A stretch of DNA of 64,000 bases from Lomentospora prolificans (lineage: Eukaryota; Ascomycota; Sordariomycetes; Microascales; Microascaceae). Positions 31,001 to 43,500 of the stretch are shown one piece after another. The position numbers were made by a program, and so were the translations under genes. Where the stretch lies: assembly GCA_029532625.1 (NCBI GenBank), contig JARFXM010000009.1, forward strand, positions 5,011,501 through 5,075,500, in the 5' to 3' direction. Position 1 is the first letter of the stretch, and every line of letters begins with the position of its first letter. Below the pieces are notes generated by a model. The model did no database searches. It was given only the letters and a program-made list of their open reading frames with translations, and was not told where the DNA came from.

Positions 31001-34000
31001 GCCTATGTATATTCCTGTGTAGCATACACCCGCGGTTTGGGAATTGGAGGGAAGCTTCGGGAGGGACGGGGTAACTGTGAGCGCGTCTTCCACCCTTCCC
31101 TCAGTGCCCGTGGGTCATGGTGATGTGGTGTGATGGTCGTGGTGAAGAGGGTGGGAGGTGGCCTCACACAAAGATTACTCGACTTCGCCCGCATAGCAAT
31201 TGGGTGGTTGAGTGGTTGAGCGGTTGATGTCCTTGATGCGGCTGGACAGTGCCATCGGGTCGCCATTGGGGACGCCACCGCATCGTAATTGGTATGAGGC
31301 GTGCGCAGTAGTAGAAAGGTCTAGATAATCGCGCGGGCATGGCGCTGGTCTGTCTTATCATATTGATGTCAGGCAGCGGAGTAAACGAGCTGTTTCTCTT
31401 GTTCGAGCCTGGACTCGACTCTTGCTATGATGGAAGGACCTGACCAACATGGTTTATACGGTCATCGGTGAAATTCAATAGTCTGTCCGATTTCGAAGAA
31501 CTTGGTGAGGATAGGACGAGGGCTCACTAGGCTTGGGAGCCGTCCAAGCAGCAGTGACAGGCCTGGCAGGCCCGCGCATATATTCCTCTGATAGACTAGT
31601 TGGATCTCCGTCAAAACAAGCAGAGGAGAGAAGTGTATGGGGTTATTTGTAAAGTTCAGGGTTTTGTTCACTTGTGTGAGGTTCCTTCAGAACGAAGTCA
31701 GCCACTCACGCATCGCCAGCGGTTTCATCTGCGCTACTGACGGGGCCGCTGATGGAAGGGGGGGATCTGATCAGCCAGCCAGCCAGCAATGGCTCGTCAT
31801 CAACCTCGGCCAGGCGGAGGGACGAGAGGCTTGAGTGGCTTGATCATGGTCCTGTGGCATCCGCCCTTGCATCATGGTAGCAGAGGTACGCAAGCGAGGG
31901 AGCTAAAGCTCACGCGACCCGTTACCTTTCATCCGCCCACAATGAGGGCTTACAAAGCTAGATACTGTCTATTGCGTTTCTCCCAGGCGAGATTAAATGA
32001 CGGCGAAGGCGAGGAAAGGCGATAATCTCCGAAACGACCAACAACAATTCTTACAGGTATGACTGAGGCATATGGGCAGCACAACATATATGTACGAAGT
32101 TGACGACCCATGGCCATGAGCTGCTGCAAATAAAAACAGTCAGCTCACATCCCGGAAAGTGTGTAACCATGCTGCGTCTGCAACCACACGGAAACAGCGA
32201 CGAAGTGGGTAGTTTCTCGTGGAAACATATCTCTCCTTGGACACCGAATGCGGAGGTGGTGGAGGCGACAAGCTCGACTCGAGTGGCTGCCCGCTTGATG
32301 GCTGGCTGCCTTGGAGAGTCATGGAGCTCTCTGCAAGGTTGGTGGCTCCTGCTCCACTTCGCCTTCAGCATGTCCATGTTGAGCTACGTCCCAACATGGC
32401 TTTCGCCAAAAGAGCAGTGGGTGGCACATTAAGATGGCCACCAGGACCCCACCGACTGCAGCTTTGATCCAATCCCACAACAGAAGAGCGAGGGTGGGTG
32501 TGTCCAGTGCAACTAGTTAATGCGGGCGATATTAACATCCAGTAAAGCGGGGCTACCTAGTGGAGGGTCAAGCAGCCCAAGCCGTGAGAGAGGTGCACAG
32601 AAATGCGCACTCGCATCCATCCCTACCGATCCCCCGGACCTTGTTCTGCCTGAGAACCAGGGTGTATTATTGGATTATGGCCACAATTTCTGATGTCCTC
32701 TCGCGCTGTTCGGCACTCTGCGCCCCACATCACCGCCATGACTTCCACAAGATCCTGGCCTGGGAGTGCCTCCGAATTTAGCGTCCACTGATGCTTGTGG
32801 GATGAGGTGGTATTAGCGTGAGACGGTTGTGGTGCAACTCTTTGAGCACCTGGTCATACGGATAAAGACTTGGCTCCCCCAAAGGTCTGTTTTCGCTCCT
32901 TGTCCATCAGGCCGCCCAATTTGATTGGCCGCGTGTGCGCAACTGAGGATAGGAAGCTCTCAGGGACGGGGTGGGCCGACGGAGATGAGAGTTAAGAGCA
33001 GCGGAGAAATAAACTAGTTGCCAAATCCACTAAAGGTGAGACGGTCGGGCAAGAGCAACATCTGGCTGGACGGGAAAACTGGTGAAGAATGTTGTGAGGA
33101 AAGATGGCCCCGCTTGTCGGGGTCTTCGTTCGTCAATAGCCCGTCGGGAGTCAAGTATTGGACGTCACGGGGGTCGGCAGCTTGGCTCCCGCGGTTGTTC
33201 CAACTCCCCTCTTACCCACCATGCAAGTGGTCAAAGAGGGGTTGAGTGTGTCGAGGCAGATGAGAGAGGATGGTAGAGCCACGTTGCCAGCAGTCTTGGA
33301 GGAGAAAGAGGCTCGAGACGTGGTGCAGCACTTCTAACCGAGAATGTGGAAAATGTCACTGATGGACCCAAAGTTTGCAAGCGGTCGAGGGCAGGGCCGG
33401 TGAAATACGGTGGAAACGAGAAACTCCAGAGCCAAGGTTGACCAAGTTAGGGAGCCAAACGACCAAGAGGACTTAAAAACGGAAAGCGAACAAAAATAAG
33501 AAATTCGAGACCCAAAGGATGAAGAGCTCGTCCCTCACCAGGTTTACCCCTAGTCTGGTACTTTTCTTTTCGCCAGTCCTTCCGTGCACACTTGACTTGT
33601 TTCCCATGCATCTCCCGTTCGATGTCGGGAAGCATCAAGGTCGTGGTCTCGCAGGGCAGCGCAGCGGGTGATGTACTCCGTATTGGAGTATACTGTATGG
33701 GCCGTTGTGAAAGTCCTGGCGTCCATATTATAAAGTACCACTGCCCACTGTGCACTGCCTGGCGTGTCCTACCCATAATCAGTAGGCTCTTCCAGCTAGT
33801 GCAGGCGCCATACGAGACGAGACCCAAGTCATCCTGGCTGGCTGGCCCATCCTGGACGAGCTTGCCTTGGGGCTATTCCTCGTCGGGGAAGGAGGGGGGA
33901 AAGAGGGGGTTTCCATAAGACAAAAATTTTTCATTACATAAAAGCACTCGCCCAAAATTTTTCCTTGATCCTGCACCTGTGACTTCTACCCTCAGCCTTT

Positions 34001-34876
34001 TTGAACCAAGAACTGGAAAAGGGAAAAAAAGAAAAAAGATACTTGACACCTCGAGCACGGGTCACCTTCTGCGATTCAAGTTTCGATTACCTCTTCCTTT
34101 TTACTTTCCCCCACACTCTCCAAGACTCACCACCAGCCATTGAAATAATCCGCTGGCCCTTTCCCTTGTTACCGAATTGTCGGATTCCGGCCGTACAATT
34201 GAATGTACACATTTAGAAAATTGTGCTGAATTTTTTTAGCGCCACAAACGCGCTGACCATCGTCACCCCCCTCCTTCAGGACCCTTAATCGGACATATTC
34301 CCCTGTTACCCCATATCTTGCGGGCGCAAGTTGAGCACCGACGTTTCTTCTCCCACAACAGCCTATTATTGCACCCTACGGTGCATCATCCATATTTACG
34401 AGAGAACAACTGCAAAGCCGCATCGAAACCTCTCTTCCCTTGCCTGACAAAAATAGCCTGTTTACTTGTGTGCCACTGGCACAGCGTCCCCACATCGCCG
34501 CGATTCCAACCTTGTCACCCGGTGTCGGACGGTAGCCAAAACTCGTTTCTGACTACCCCGACTAGTTTCCAGTAGGGTGCCCTATTCACCGGCTGCCCTC
34601 GCCCACACCACCTGCAGTGCACACTCTCCTACCCACATCAACCCATCAACTCAACTGCGCCGCCCTCCCAACATACCTGCTGAAAAAAAAAATCAACGAG
34701 GCTCGGAATTTCATTGAGTACCTTTCAGCCTACTACTTGAAGACACTTGGCAACTCCGAGTTGTCTTCTTTATTCGCCCTGTAGCCCCGTTACTCTCCAG
34801 GTCCGGCACGCTGCCTCTCCCACAACGTCCGGAGCTCCGTCGCCCTCCCCTCTCTGTCCTTCGACGGTAGGGAGGT
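28059..34876. other. 6.8-kb gene-free interval upstream of the bZIP gene
   Basis: The first 150 bp are 3' UTR-like, with a T-rich run at 28165-28184. The rest has only short ORFs in mixed frames without recognisable content. G18 lies at 30042-30059. CCAGC/GGCTGG words recur (31770-31790, 33835-33850). The last 700 bp before the bZIP ATG are pyrimidine-rich, typical of a fungal core promoter and leader. No tRNA or other RNA gene could be supported. Confidence 0.4.
30042..30059 (+). repeat. homopolymer G18, preceded by GGTGGTGG
   Basis: Eighteen consecutive G after GGGGGTGGTGGT, a strong G-quadruplex candidate on the plus strand. It lies in gene-free DNA. Confidence 0.9.
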
Positions 34877-36467
34877 ATGGCAGACAAGATGTCCATCGAC
34901 AAAAAGGTTGTGGCCAAAGAAGATAGCGAAGAATCCATGCGATCCAGTCCAGAGAACGAGCATGCCACTGCTCCCGCCAACAATCATGTCCCCCAGGAAC
35001 CTCAACAGCCTAAGCGCAAGGGAGGTCGGAAGCCTGTAAGTTGTGGTTCTTAAAAGCGAGCATGGCGCATGGCGGTAGGATGAATGGAAAGCTTGCCGGC
35101 GTATATTGATCATGATGCCTTTGTGGTCAACTCCACGAGCAAAATCAACACCCTTCACAACGTTATCGTTTTTTTTGAAGGACAAATCCAACGGCTAACT
35201 ACCGACACAGATATATGCGACCTCTGAAGAGCGAAAGCAAAGGAACCGACAGGCCCAGGCCGCCTTCCGAGAACGTCGAACCGAATACATAAAACAGCTC
35301 GAGGAAACGATCCAAATTCACGAGCAAAACTTGCACAATCTCCAGACAGCCCATCGGAACGCTGCCGACGAATGCTTGATGCTTCGCTATAAGAACTCGT
35401 TGTTGGAACGTATCCTCCTTGAGAAAGGTACGAACAGCACATCATCTTGCCGCCCCCCCTTCTTTCCTAAATTTTAGTCTGCTAATACCAATCGTCCCCT
35501 TTCGATAGGCATCGATGTTCAAGCTGAGCTCTGCGCCAAGACAGCGAGCCCGAACCTCGGTCCGACTCATGTCCCCCAAACCCTTGCGCAACCACCACCG
35601 ATCCAGAGGGCCATTATGAACCGTCACCACCAGTCACGACGATCCGTATCGAGCATCGCGCCCAAAGTTGAGCCTGGCGTAGGTCAACTAGCTACTCCAC
35701 CCCAGCCGCCCTCGGTCCTCTCGCCAAAGAGCCGGCATACCCCGCCATCGCACGCGAACTCGCCCACAGGGTCGGCGCCCACATTTGGCAGTCAGCCAGC
35801 GTTGTCCCCTCCCGCATCCGAAGCTGGACCCCTCCGAACACCCGCTACGGCACCACAACATCAACTCAGCCCTGTTCCGGGGCCAGTTCCGATTTCACCG
35901 CCCACTTCTAGGCCGATTCCCACCCTGCCTCCGACCTCCACCGCAGCCAACACGCGGCTAGCGAATGTAGCTACAGTCTCTGGAGCTGCAACCCCGAACA
36001 CCACACCCGGAACGGTCACATCTCCCAATGGGGCGGCCGGTTATTACACTACTCCTTCATTCCAGAATCACATTGAGCAACTTGGTGGGTTTCAATCACA
36101 GCGTCGTCTCTCACGCTATTCTCATCGCGAACGCGAACACTTACACGGATTTGCCGTTCTAGAACAAGAATACGATGCTCAAGCTGATATCATGGACGAT
36201 TCCGAAATCGATACCCCTAGTGGCCCCGGCCCATATCCGGCTCCTTTCTCTGACCCCTCTCAGGCCATGGCTATGACCCCAGCCTCACCCGATCAGCCTC
36301 GCCAAATGCCTTCTGGAGCCCAAGCGGTTCAGACATCTGGGTCAATGCAAGCCTATGGCAACTTGACCCAGCTCCTCGAGCCGAACCTTGAGTGGGATCC
36401 CTTTGGCCTTAGCGCCAGCATGGCGTTCCCCAGCCAATTTTCCTTTGATCAGAGTAATCTCAGGTAG
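34877..36467 (+). CDS. bZIP transcription factor (Pap1/YAP-like basic region)
   Basis: Three exons, 34877-35035, 35211-35427 and 35509-36467, give 444 aa; introns of 175 and 81 nt are GT-AG. The first exon ends with a basic KRKGGRKP (46-53). The second exon holds the basic region (EERKQRNRQAQAAFRERR, about 59-76), whose N-x-x-A-Q-x-x-F-R signature is the Pap1/AP-1-like type, then a zipper with a Leu/hydrophobic heptad (IKQLEETIQIHEQNLHNLQ and on to LERILLEKG). The rest is Pro/Ser/Thr-rich and disordered and ends with TQLLEPNLEWDPFGLSASMA, perhaps an activation segment. It should bind DNA as a dimer in the nucleus. No clustered cysteine domain of the oxidative-stress regulators is seen, so I give no symbol. 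It sits behind an unusually long upstream gap. Confidence 0.88.
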
Positions 36468-37597
36468 GCTCTGGAAGAGGATTTTGGCTGGGTTGTACCG
36501 TTGATTCTAGGATCAGGGAACTCCCGATCCGAGTCTCCCCGACACCAATGACACTTGTTTGCTTCGAAATTATTGTCTACACAATTATCAAATTTTTTTT
36601 CTTTATAACGGAACCGGCATGGCATTTAGCGATGGAGATACCCTCGAGACGGGATGGTTTGACGATTTAGGATGTATAATAACGGGACAACGATCTTCAA
36701 TTCCGATCCAGCCGGTTCACGCATTCGACATAGGCGTCGGTCAACGGGCGTGGTGGTTCATTTCCTAGTCGGCGTAGTAAGTTTTACGGCCTTTTGATGA
36801 AGCCGTTGCGAGCATTCGAAGGTCATCATCAACCTGGATTTACAGGCGGGGCGGAATTTTTAGGGCAGCTATGCACACAATGCTACGTAGCTGCTCTAGT
36901 CTGTCGTTTGGTAGATCTTTCGAGCCTGGCACGGCATACATTGAATACGGGTCCAAGAGGGCACTTGGAGATTGGGCATGCATGGGATGGCGACACCGGA
37001 GAGATCAACTGGCCATGGTTAGCCACACGGGCGATATCGGAATCCTGGTTGATTTCGCGTTCTTATTATCAGCTACGCACTTGATTTTCGGAAGGCAGGT
37101 CTGGTATTCGAGTTTCACAATGGCGTTTGGTTCTTCAAGACCGAAAAACAAAAGTATTTTAGGGCATTGCAAAGCGGGCATCTAGGAGATCGGTTCGGTG
37201 GTAGTTTGCTCTTCATGGTTACAGTCTGACGGGCAGAGTCAGCACATTACGGACGGTGGATTTGCTTTAACACGCGCGATCAAAAGTTCTTGCTCTTATA
37301 CTATTATCAATTAGAACCAAAACTCCCATCATTGATGTATCTAGCAGCTTAACTTTGCCTAATGCGTTTTTTTTTTCATTTCACAGACGAATGCTTCCTG
37401 GCTGTAGCCTGGCCCATGGTCTTCTCAACATCTCACCATGAGGCACTCTCAATGGAAAAAAGTATGCCCACATCCGAGGGTCTCGGAATGTATTGTTTTC
37501 TATATAAACCCAAACTCCAAACACCGCTCTCATGACTATAAAAAAAACATGGATGAATAGATAACTAGGAAGTTTAGCAATACAATCGCACAGCGGT
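36468..37597. other. 1.1-kb tail-to-tail interval between bZIP and MDN1
   Basis: Both neighbours end here, so the interval holds two 3' UTRs and terminators. I see no other gene or repeat. Confidence 0.45.
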
Positions 37598-40500
37598 CTA
37601 CGCGTTAACCTCCGCAAACCAGGTTCTCAACAGTCCGGAGAGAGCGTTCGGGAGATCCTCCAAATGGTGCACGATCAGGTAGTATTGGAACGGGAAGGTG
37701 TCGAGGTACCTCTCGATCACGACGCGAGAGTTGCCCTCGGCGTCCTTGACGAAGCGCGCCTCTTTGAGCTGGAGGACGCTGTCGCCCTTGCGCTTGGTGG
37801 CGTCGTCCATGACAATGAAGACAATCATGATGCGCTCCTCCGTAGCTTCGCGTAGCAGCCTACGAATGGAATCATGTGTGGCGGACTGTGTCAAACCGTC
37901 GGATAGGATAAGAGCGAGCTGCCACAGGTCCTCTCCTCCGCGATCGGCCTGGAGGCGAGCGGCACGGAAGCGATCAATTGTGTTACGGATGAGGAGGCAG
38001 ATATCCGTGCGGTCCTGCGAGAAAGAGAAGCGTTGGAGGACGCGGGCACCGGCGTCGTGAGAGGAAAAGGGGGCGGCGAAGTCGTGTGCAGTAAATACGT
38101 CCGCGCCGAACCCGACGACTCCGATCTGCCCAGCCTCGAGCATGGTGAGGGAGCGGGAGACCATAACGAGGGACTCGAGGGCGAGGCTCCCCGAGTTGGA
38201 CTCGCCCATGCTCTTGCTGTCGTCAACGCACAGAAGGATCTGGTAGGCGCGCTTGGTGGGGACGCTCCGGCGCATCCAGATCTTGTCACGCTTGTAGCTG
38301 GAGGCGATGTATGGAATGATGCGCTTGATGTTGAGGCGCTTACCGGTGCGGAAAGAGCCTGAAAGCTTGGTCGATTGGGAGGGGGTGAGAATGAGGCGGA
38401 GATGTGAGGTGAGTGATTGAGATAGTGATTGAGTTTTATTTTGGAAGTCCGACCATTGTTGCATGGACTGGGAGAAGTCACGCAGGGGTCGGACCTCGTC
38501 GTCAAGGTGCGTGGCAGATAGGACACTGGCGGTCTCGAGAACTTCATCGTCCTCTTCACTGTCGTTCATGACATCTTCATCGAGGAGACCGGCAGAAGGT
38601 GATCTCTCTCTATTATAGGCCCCTTGTCTCGTCTTGACACCGGAGCGGCCGTCATCGGGTTCCATGTTGGCCTCGGCATCTTCAACGTCCTCGGGTTCCC
38701 CAGTGTCCATCTTGTTAGGGTCTTGATCGGCCTCATTGTCTTCTGTATCAGGCAGTATATTGCTCGATGGATCCTGTTTCTCGTCATCTACGGCCATGGA
38801 GTCATCAATCGGCTGGACTTCTTCTTCGGTAGCGGTACCAATTGCTTGCGTATCCGGCAGTGCATTCTCGTCCTGCAGATGTTGGAACTCGCGCTGTTGT
38901 ATCTCGGACTCTTCGGCTCGGGGGTTTGACTGCTCATTCGTGTCATCATCGGGACGAGAGTCTTTGATTTCCTGTTGCTGCCGGTGCCATTTCTCCAGAG
39001 CGTCTCCAAGTTTCCGGAAGGGCTCCGGGCGGCTGGCCTCAGCGTCGTCCTGTTGCTTTTCGTCTTGGTTCTGTTGCTGCGCGCCGTCCTCTGGCTGGGA
39101 TAGCTTGCCTTGACCTCCAGGTTGAGCCTGCTGGCTATCGGAGCCATCCCCAGATGCACCTTCGTCTTGACGGGTCGAATTGTTATGGAAGTCCTCTTCA
39201 ACATCCATAGTGTCTTTGTTCTGGTCCTGACCGCCGGATTTGACATCGCTCGGTGCCACATCTTGGGGATTTATATCCACAGGATCGGCAGACGGCTGTT
39301 CCAAAAGGTTTTTGTCTTCTTCAGCTTCCTTTTCTTCGTTCTCCTGCTGCGGCTCCTCGCCTTGCTCTTCCATTCCTTGTTCGTCGGGGATGTCCGCATC
39401 GTCATCGATAGCATCGCCATCCTTTTCTTCGTCTTCCTGGGGTTGTTCCCCTTCTGCATCAGCAGGCTTAGTATCATCTGCCGGCTCGTTGTCTTCCTCT
39501 TGCATATTAGTGTCCTCAGCCCCCTCGTCCTTGTCTCCAAGGCTATCAAGATCATCCAAATCATCATCATCTTCCCCGCCAGATTCCTGGTCCTCGCCAA
39601 AGTCGAGATCCATATCCTCCGGAAGCGCCAATGCCTCGCTCTCATCGACATTTTGATCCTGTCGTTCCATATCTTGTTGTGCCTTGACGTCTTCAGATTC
39701 TGCCTCGGGCTCTTCCTCGCCGGCCTCCATCTCATCCTTATCGCCATCCTCTTTGTCGGACATCTCTTGTTCCTGGGCCTCGGCTGCCATTTGTTCGTCG
39801 TCTTGTTGCTGACCTTTTGGTTTTTCACCCTGTTGATCCTTCTCCGCCTCCTCGCCATCCCCTTCCCACATCTTCTCATCCATAGCAGTGGCGTCTAGGT
39901 CGTCTACATCGCCGGTTTCCTCATCCATCTCATTCTCGCTTTCACCTTCGTCACCATCCTTCTCGCCCTCTTCATCATCACCGGCGACACTGCCCATCTC
40001 ACCTTCCATATCCTCATCAGCCATATCCACTGCGTCCTTTTCATCTTCCATGTCCCCGTCCTTCTCTTTGTTGGGCTCCTGAGCTAGCTCGGTGAGGTCC
40101 TCGTCAGCTTGGATATCTTTGCTTATGTCCTCAGCGCCCTCCCCGTCGCCCAACCCGGTGCCTGACTCTAGCTTGCCCTCGTTTCCAGAGTTATCATCGG
40201 ACTTCTCTTGAGGAGTACAGAAGCCCTGGGAGGCAAGGTGCGTATAGGACTTGCCAAGGCAGTAGGCTAGGCGAGCTGTGGAGCGGTGAATTTCGAGAAA
40301 CCGAGTGTAGCTGTTACGGCAGATAATTGCGTACTGGTCCACAATTGGGGCGAACATGGCTATGAGCGCCATGATAGACTGACCGTTTTCTGGCCTTGCC
40401 AAGTCAATAGCCTGAAGCTTGTCAACGCATTGTCTGAGATTGCGAGCCAACGACTCAACTCGAAGCTTCTGGATCATCAAGTCAAGATTATTGCTGCAGC

Positions 40501-43500
40501 TAACGTGAGATTTGTTATCTTGATTCTCGGCGGTCTTCTGGAACTGCGCAACAGTCTCGAGAATCTTCTTTGAAAGCGTAACAATATCTTCGGCGATGTC
40601 AAAGATACTTTGGACCTCTTCCTTTACCACCTCCTCAGCGGAAATCGACGTCCAGTTGAGAAGCTCTCCCAGAACGAATGAAATATTGTCAAATTCTTGG
40701 ATCATGCAGGTAACATCCCTCTCAAAGACCTGCACTCTCTCAGAAATCGATGCCTCGAGGGCTTCTCGTCTCGGTGAGCTGAGGCCATTCGGAAGCTTGC
40801 TCGCTTTCTGCTCTTTATGAAAGAGGTCCTCGAGCTCATTAAGCCACTTTTGAAGCCTCCCTTGGCACCGGGAGTTATCCACACGTCCGAGCTTGGTATG
40901 GACGTCAATGAGCTGGATGGCATACCGCAAGACTTCAACCAGCCATTTCAATGTGCGGGGAAGATCGGACCTCTCCTTCTGGGGGATGAGCTTGCCATCA
41001 GTTGCAATTTTATTGAGATGCCTAAGCTCCTCGACCGTTGCTTCGATATCGGCGAGGGCGCAACTCTTAGAGAGACCACGTCGCTGATTGAGTGTGACGT
41101 TGAGCATCCCCTCAAGATAACCGATGCTACGGGCGACCTCGCGACCGGTGACCTCATCAGAATGGTTCGTAGCCGTACCTCTGACCTTGGGCATCATATC
41201 AACAAACTTAAAGAAGTAGTACTCGGCGGTATCTACTGAAGATGGGCTAAAGGCGGCCAAAGATCCAGATGCAGCAAGGACGGTTGGTAAGGAATCCTGT
41301 TGGGCGAGTCGTTTGGTGTCTAGATTATACTCGAAGCCCATTTCCCGAGCTTGGCGAAGAACGTCAGCAAAGAGTTTGCGTTTACGCGCCTTGAGGTGTT
41401 TGACTTGATCTTTGTTTTCGTCGGTTAGCACGCTTGGCGTCTCCTTCCTTAGCTCTTGCATCGACGTTGTTAGACTTGTGATGAATTCCCCAGCCTCTTC
41501 GATTGCTTCTGAGATAGCTTCTGGAACTCGTCCAACCTGTGTCATCCTGGATACCGTTTGAACCACGTTGACCAGGGGCTTGAATTGCTGAAGCGAGCCC
41601 ATCATTTCGCTGCTTGCTAGATCAATAGTATCTTTATCGACCTTGGCCAAAGGCATGTTCTCCACAAGCGATGTCAGGGAATGCTCCTCGTCTGGTAAGC
41701 CTTTTTCGAGAATTGATCTAAACGGCTGGCTGAGGACCTCGCGGAATTTCCTGACAATCCTAAAGAGCTTCATATGCGACTTCTTGGCGCTGTCCCGCAG
41801 GTGGTTGATATTTGTATCCTTCCAGCTAGCGAGAAGTAGTACATCCTTCATCTTCTTCTCGATTGGCAACCGAGCCCGTGCGATCTCCTCATCAACCACT
41901 CTCTGGTAGCGCCGGTACATGGAAATGAAGTTACCGACGGCGGTATGAATGATAGAAAGTGTAGGATGATCGACGACCAAAAGCTCTAGGTGCTTGTGGA
42001 ATTGACTTAGTAGGCTCAGTCGAGTTGCGAATTGACCAAGAACGGCCGAAGCGAAGTACACTTCTAGGTCACTGATGAGCCTTGCAGCGTACTCTGCCAA
42101 ATCACCATTTTCCAGAAGACCCATGGGAATTGCAATAGTTGCGTGATAGGCTACGAACCACCATGAGTTTGCGTCATCTTGGCACCTTTGGACCTCCATG
42201 TCGAAGAGCTTGGACCAAGTCGAGAGCTCCAATCGACGCCATCGAACAATGGATTCAGTCAAGAGGTTGTATAGCTCCGTAACAGAATGTACTCGGCTAG
42301 CCCATCCACCAAACTGCCATTCGTAAACCATAGCGTGCAAATGTTCCACCTTAGGGAGTAACTTGGCGAGCGGTTCCGTGTGCACAAGGTCCAATACTTT
42401 TTCGCAGGAGGCGCGGACGTCGGCGATAGGTTGAAGATGGCCAATCTCATCTATTAATTGAAGTTCTCGAAATCGATTTGAAATTCTGTTAGCCAAGTGC
42501 ACAAGCTGCCGTGCCTCACGAAGATTGGCATCGGTGTAGAAGTTGTAGTTCGTAGGTGGCCCGTCGGTCTGGAGGGTTAATAATTGATCGTTGAGGGTTA
42601 AGAGGGTGCCAGGAAGAAGTTTGTTGCTAATATCTTGATCCACAACAGTGTGGTCCGAAAGCTCTGATGAAACCTTACGCCCTACGGAGAGTAGGGCTGT
42701 CCGTATTGCGGCTGGAGCTTCAGGAGTAGACATGAATAGGCTTTTGTGTGCCTTGGCGACTTTGATTGACATATCCCTCACTTTGTACCTCTCGGTTGAG
42801 GGTTTAGAAGCTTGCTCGTCCTCATCCCCATCGAATGTCGGGAACAACTCGTTGAATTCTTCCTGGTTGATTTCTTCCTCATCCTCGAAGCTGCCCTTGA
42901 AGCGATAGAGACTCTGTTTCGCCTCTTCTTCCCTCCTATCCGCTTCAAGTTTCACGGTCCATTCATTGTAAAAAGCATGGAAACAGGCGAAGATAGCCTC
43001 CCGAGCATGACCGCCAAGTTGATCCACCCCGTCAATGGCTGAAACGATCGTCATCAAGTCGACAAACTCAAAGGTTTTGTTCTGTAGGCTAGGGGTCCAC
43101 TTGATAAGATTTCCGCCGAGGAACGGAGTAACTGACACAAGCTCTGAAGTTGCTTTCGTCAGAGCTGCTGGTGCCGTGATAAGAGACAAGCCCACCAGCA
43201 TAGTACGTAGGAAATTGACGACGGGTCTAGTCATATCTTGATACGCCTGAAAATACCCCGAAAGACGGGTGATGACTCGACCGACGTTCTCTGTGACTAA
43301 GTACAGTCCCTCTTCAGATAAGTCTTGGAGATTGGAGGCTGCGACTTCGGAATAAACTGTGGCCTTGAGAACATTGTTAAATTCTGCGTGGATTTGGCTC
43401 AGCTCAGAATGTTCAGGCCGGTAAGCCTTTGCGTCGCCTGCCGGGAGGGAGCCCATGTCATTGATTTCCTGCTCGAGTAATTCGGTCCGCAGGTTGGAAT

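Noticed and set aside
39110..39898. Plus-strand 262-codon ORF that reads like a multi-pass membrane protein
   Set aside because: It is the complement of the Asp/Glu-rich tract of midasin. Acid codons read backwards give Phe, Leu, Ile and Ser, so the hydrophobicity is an artefact.
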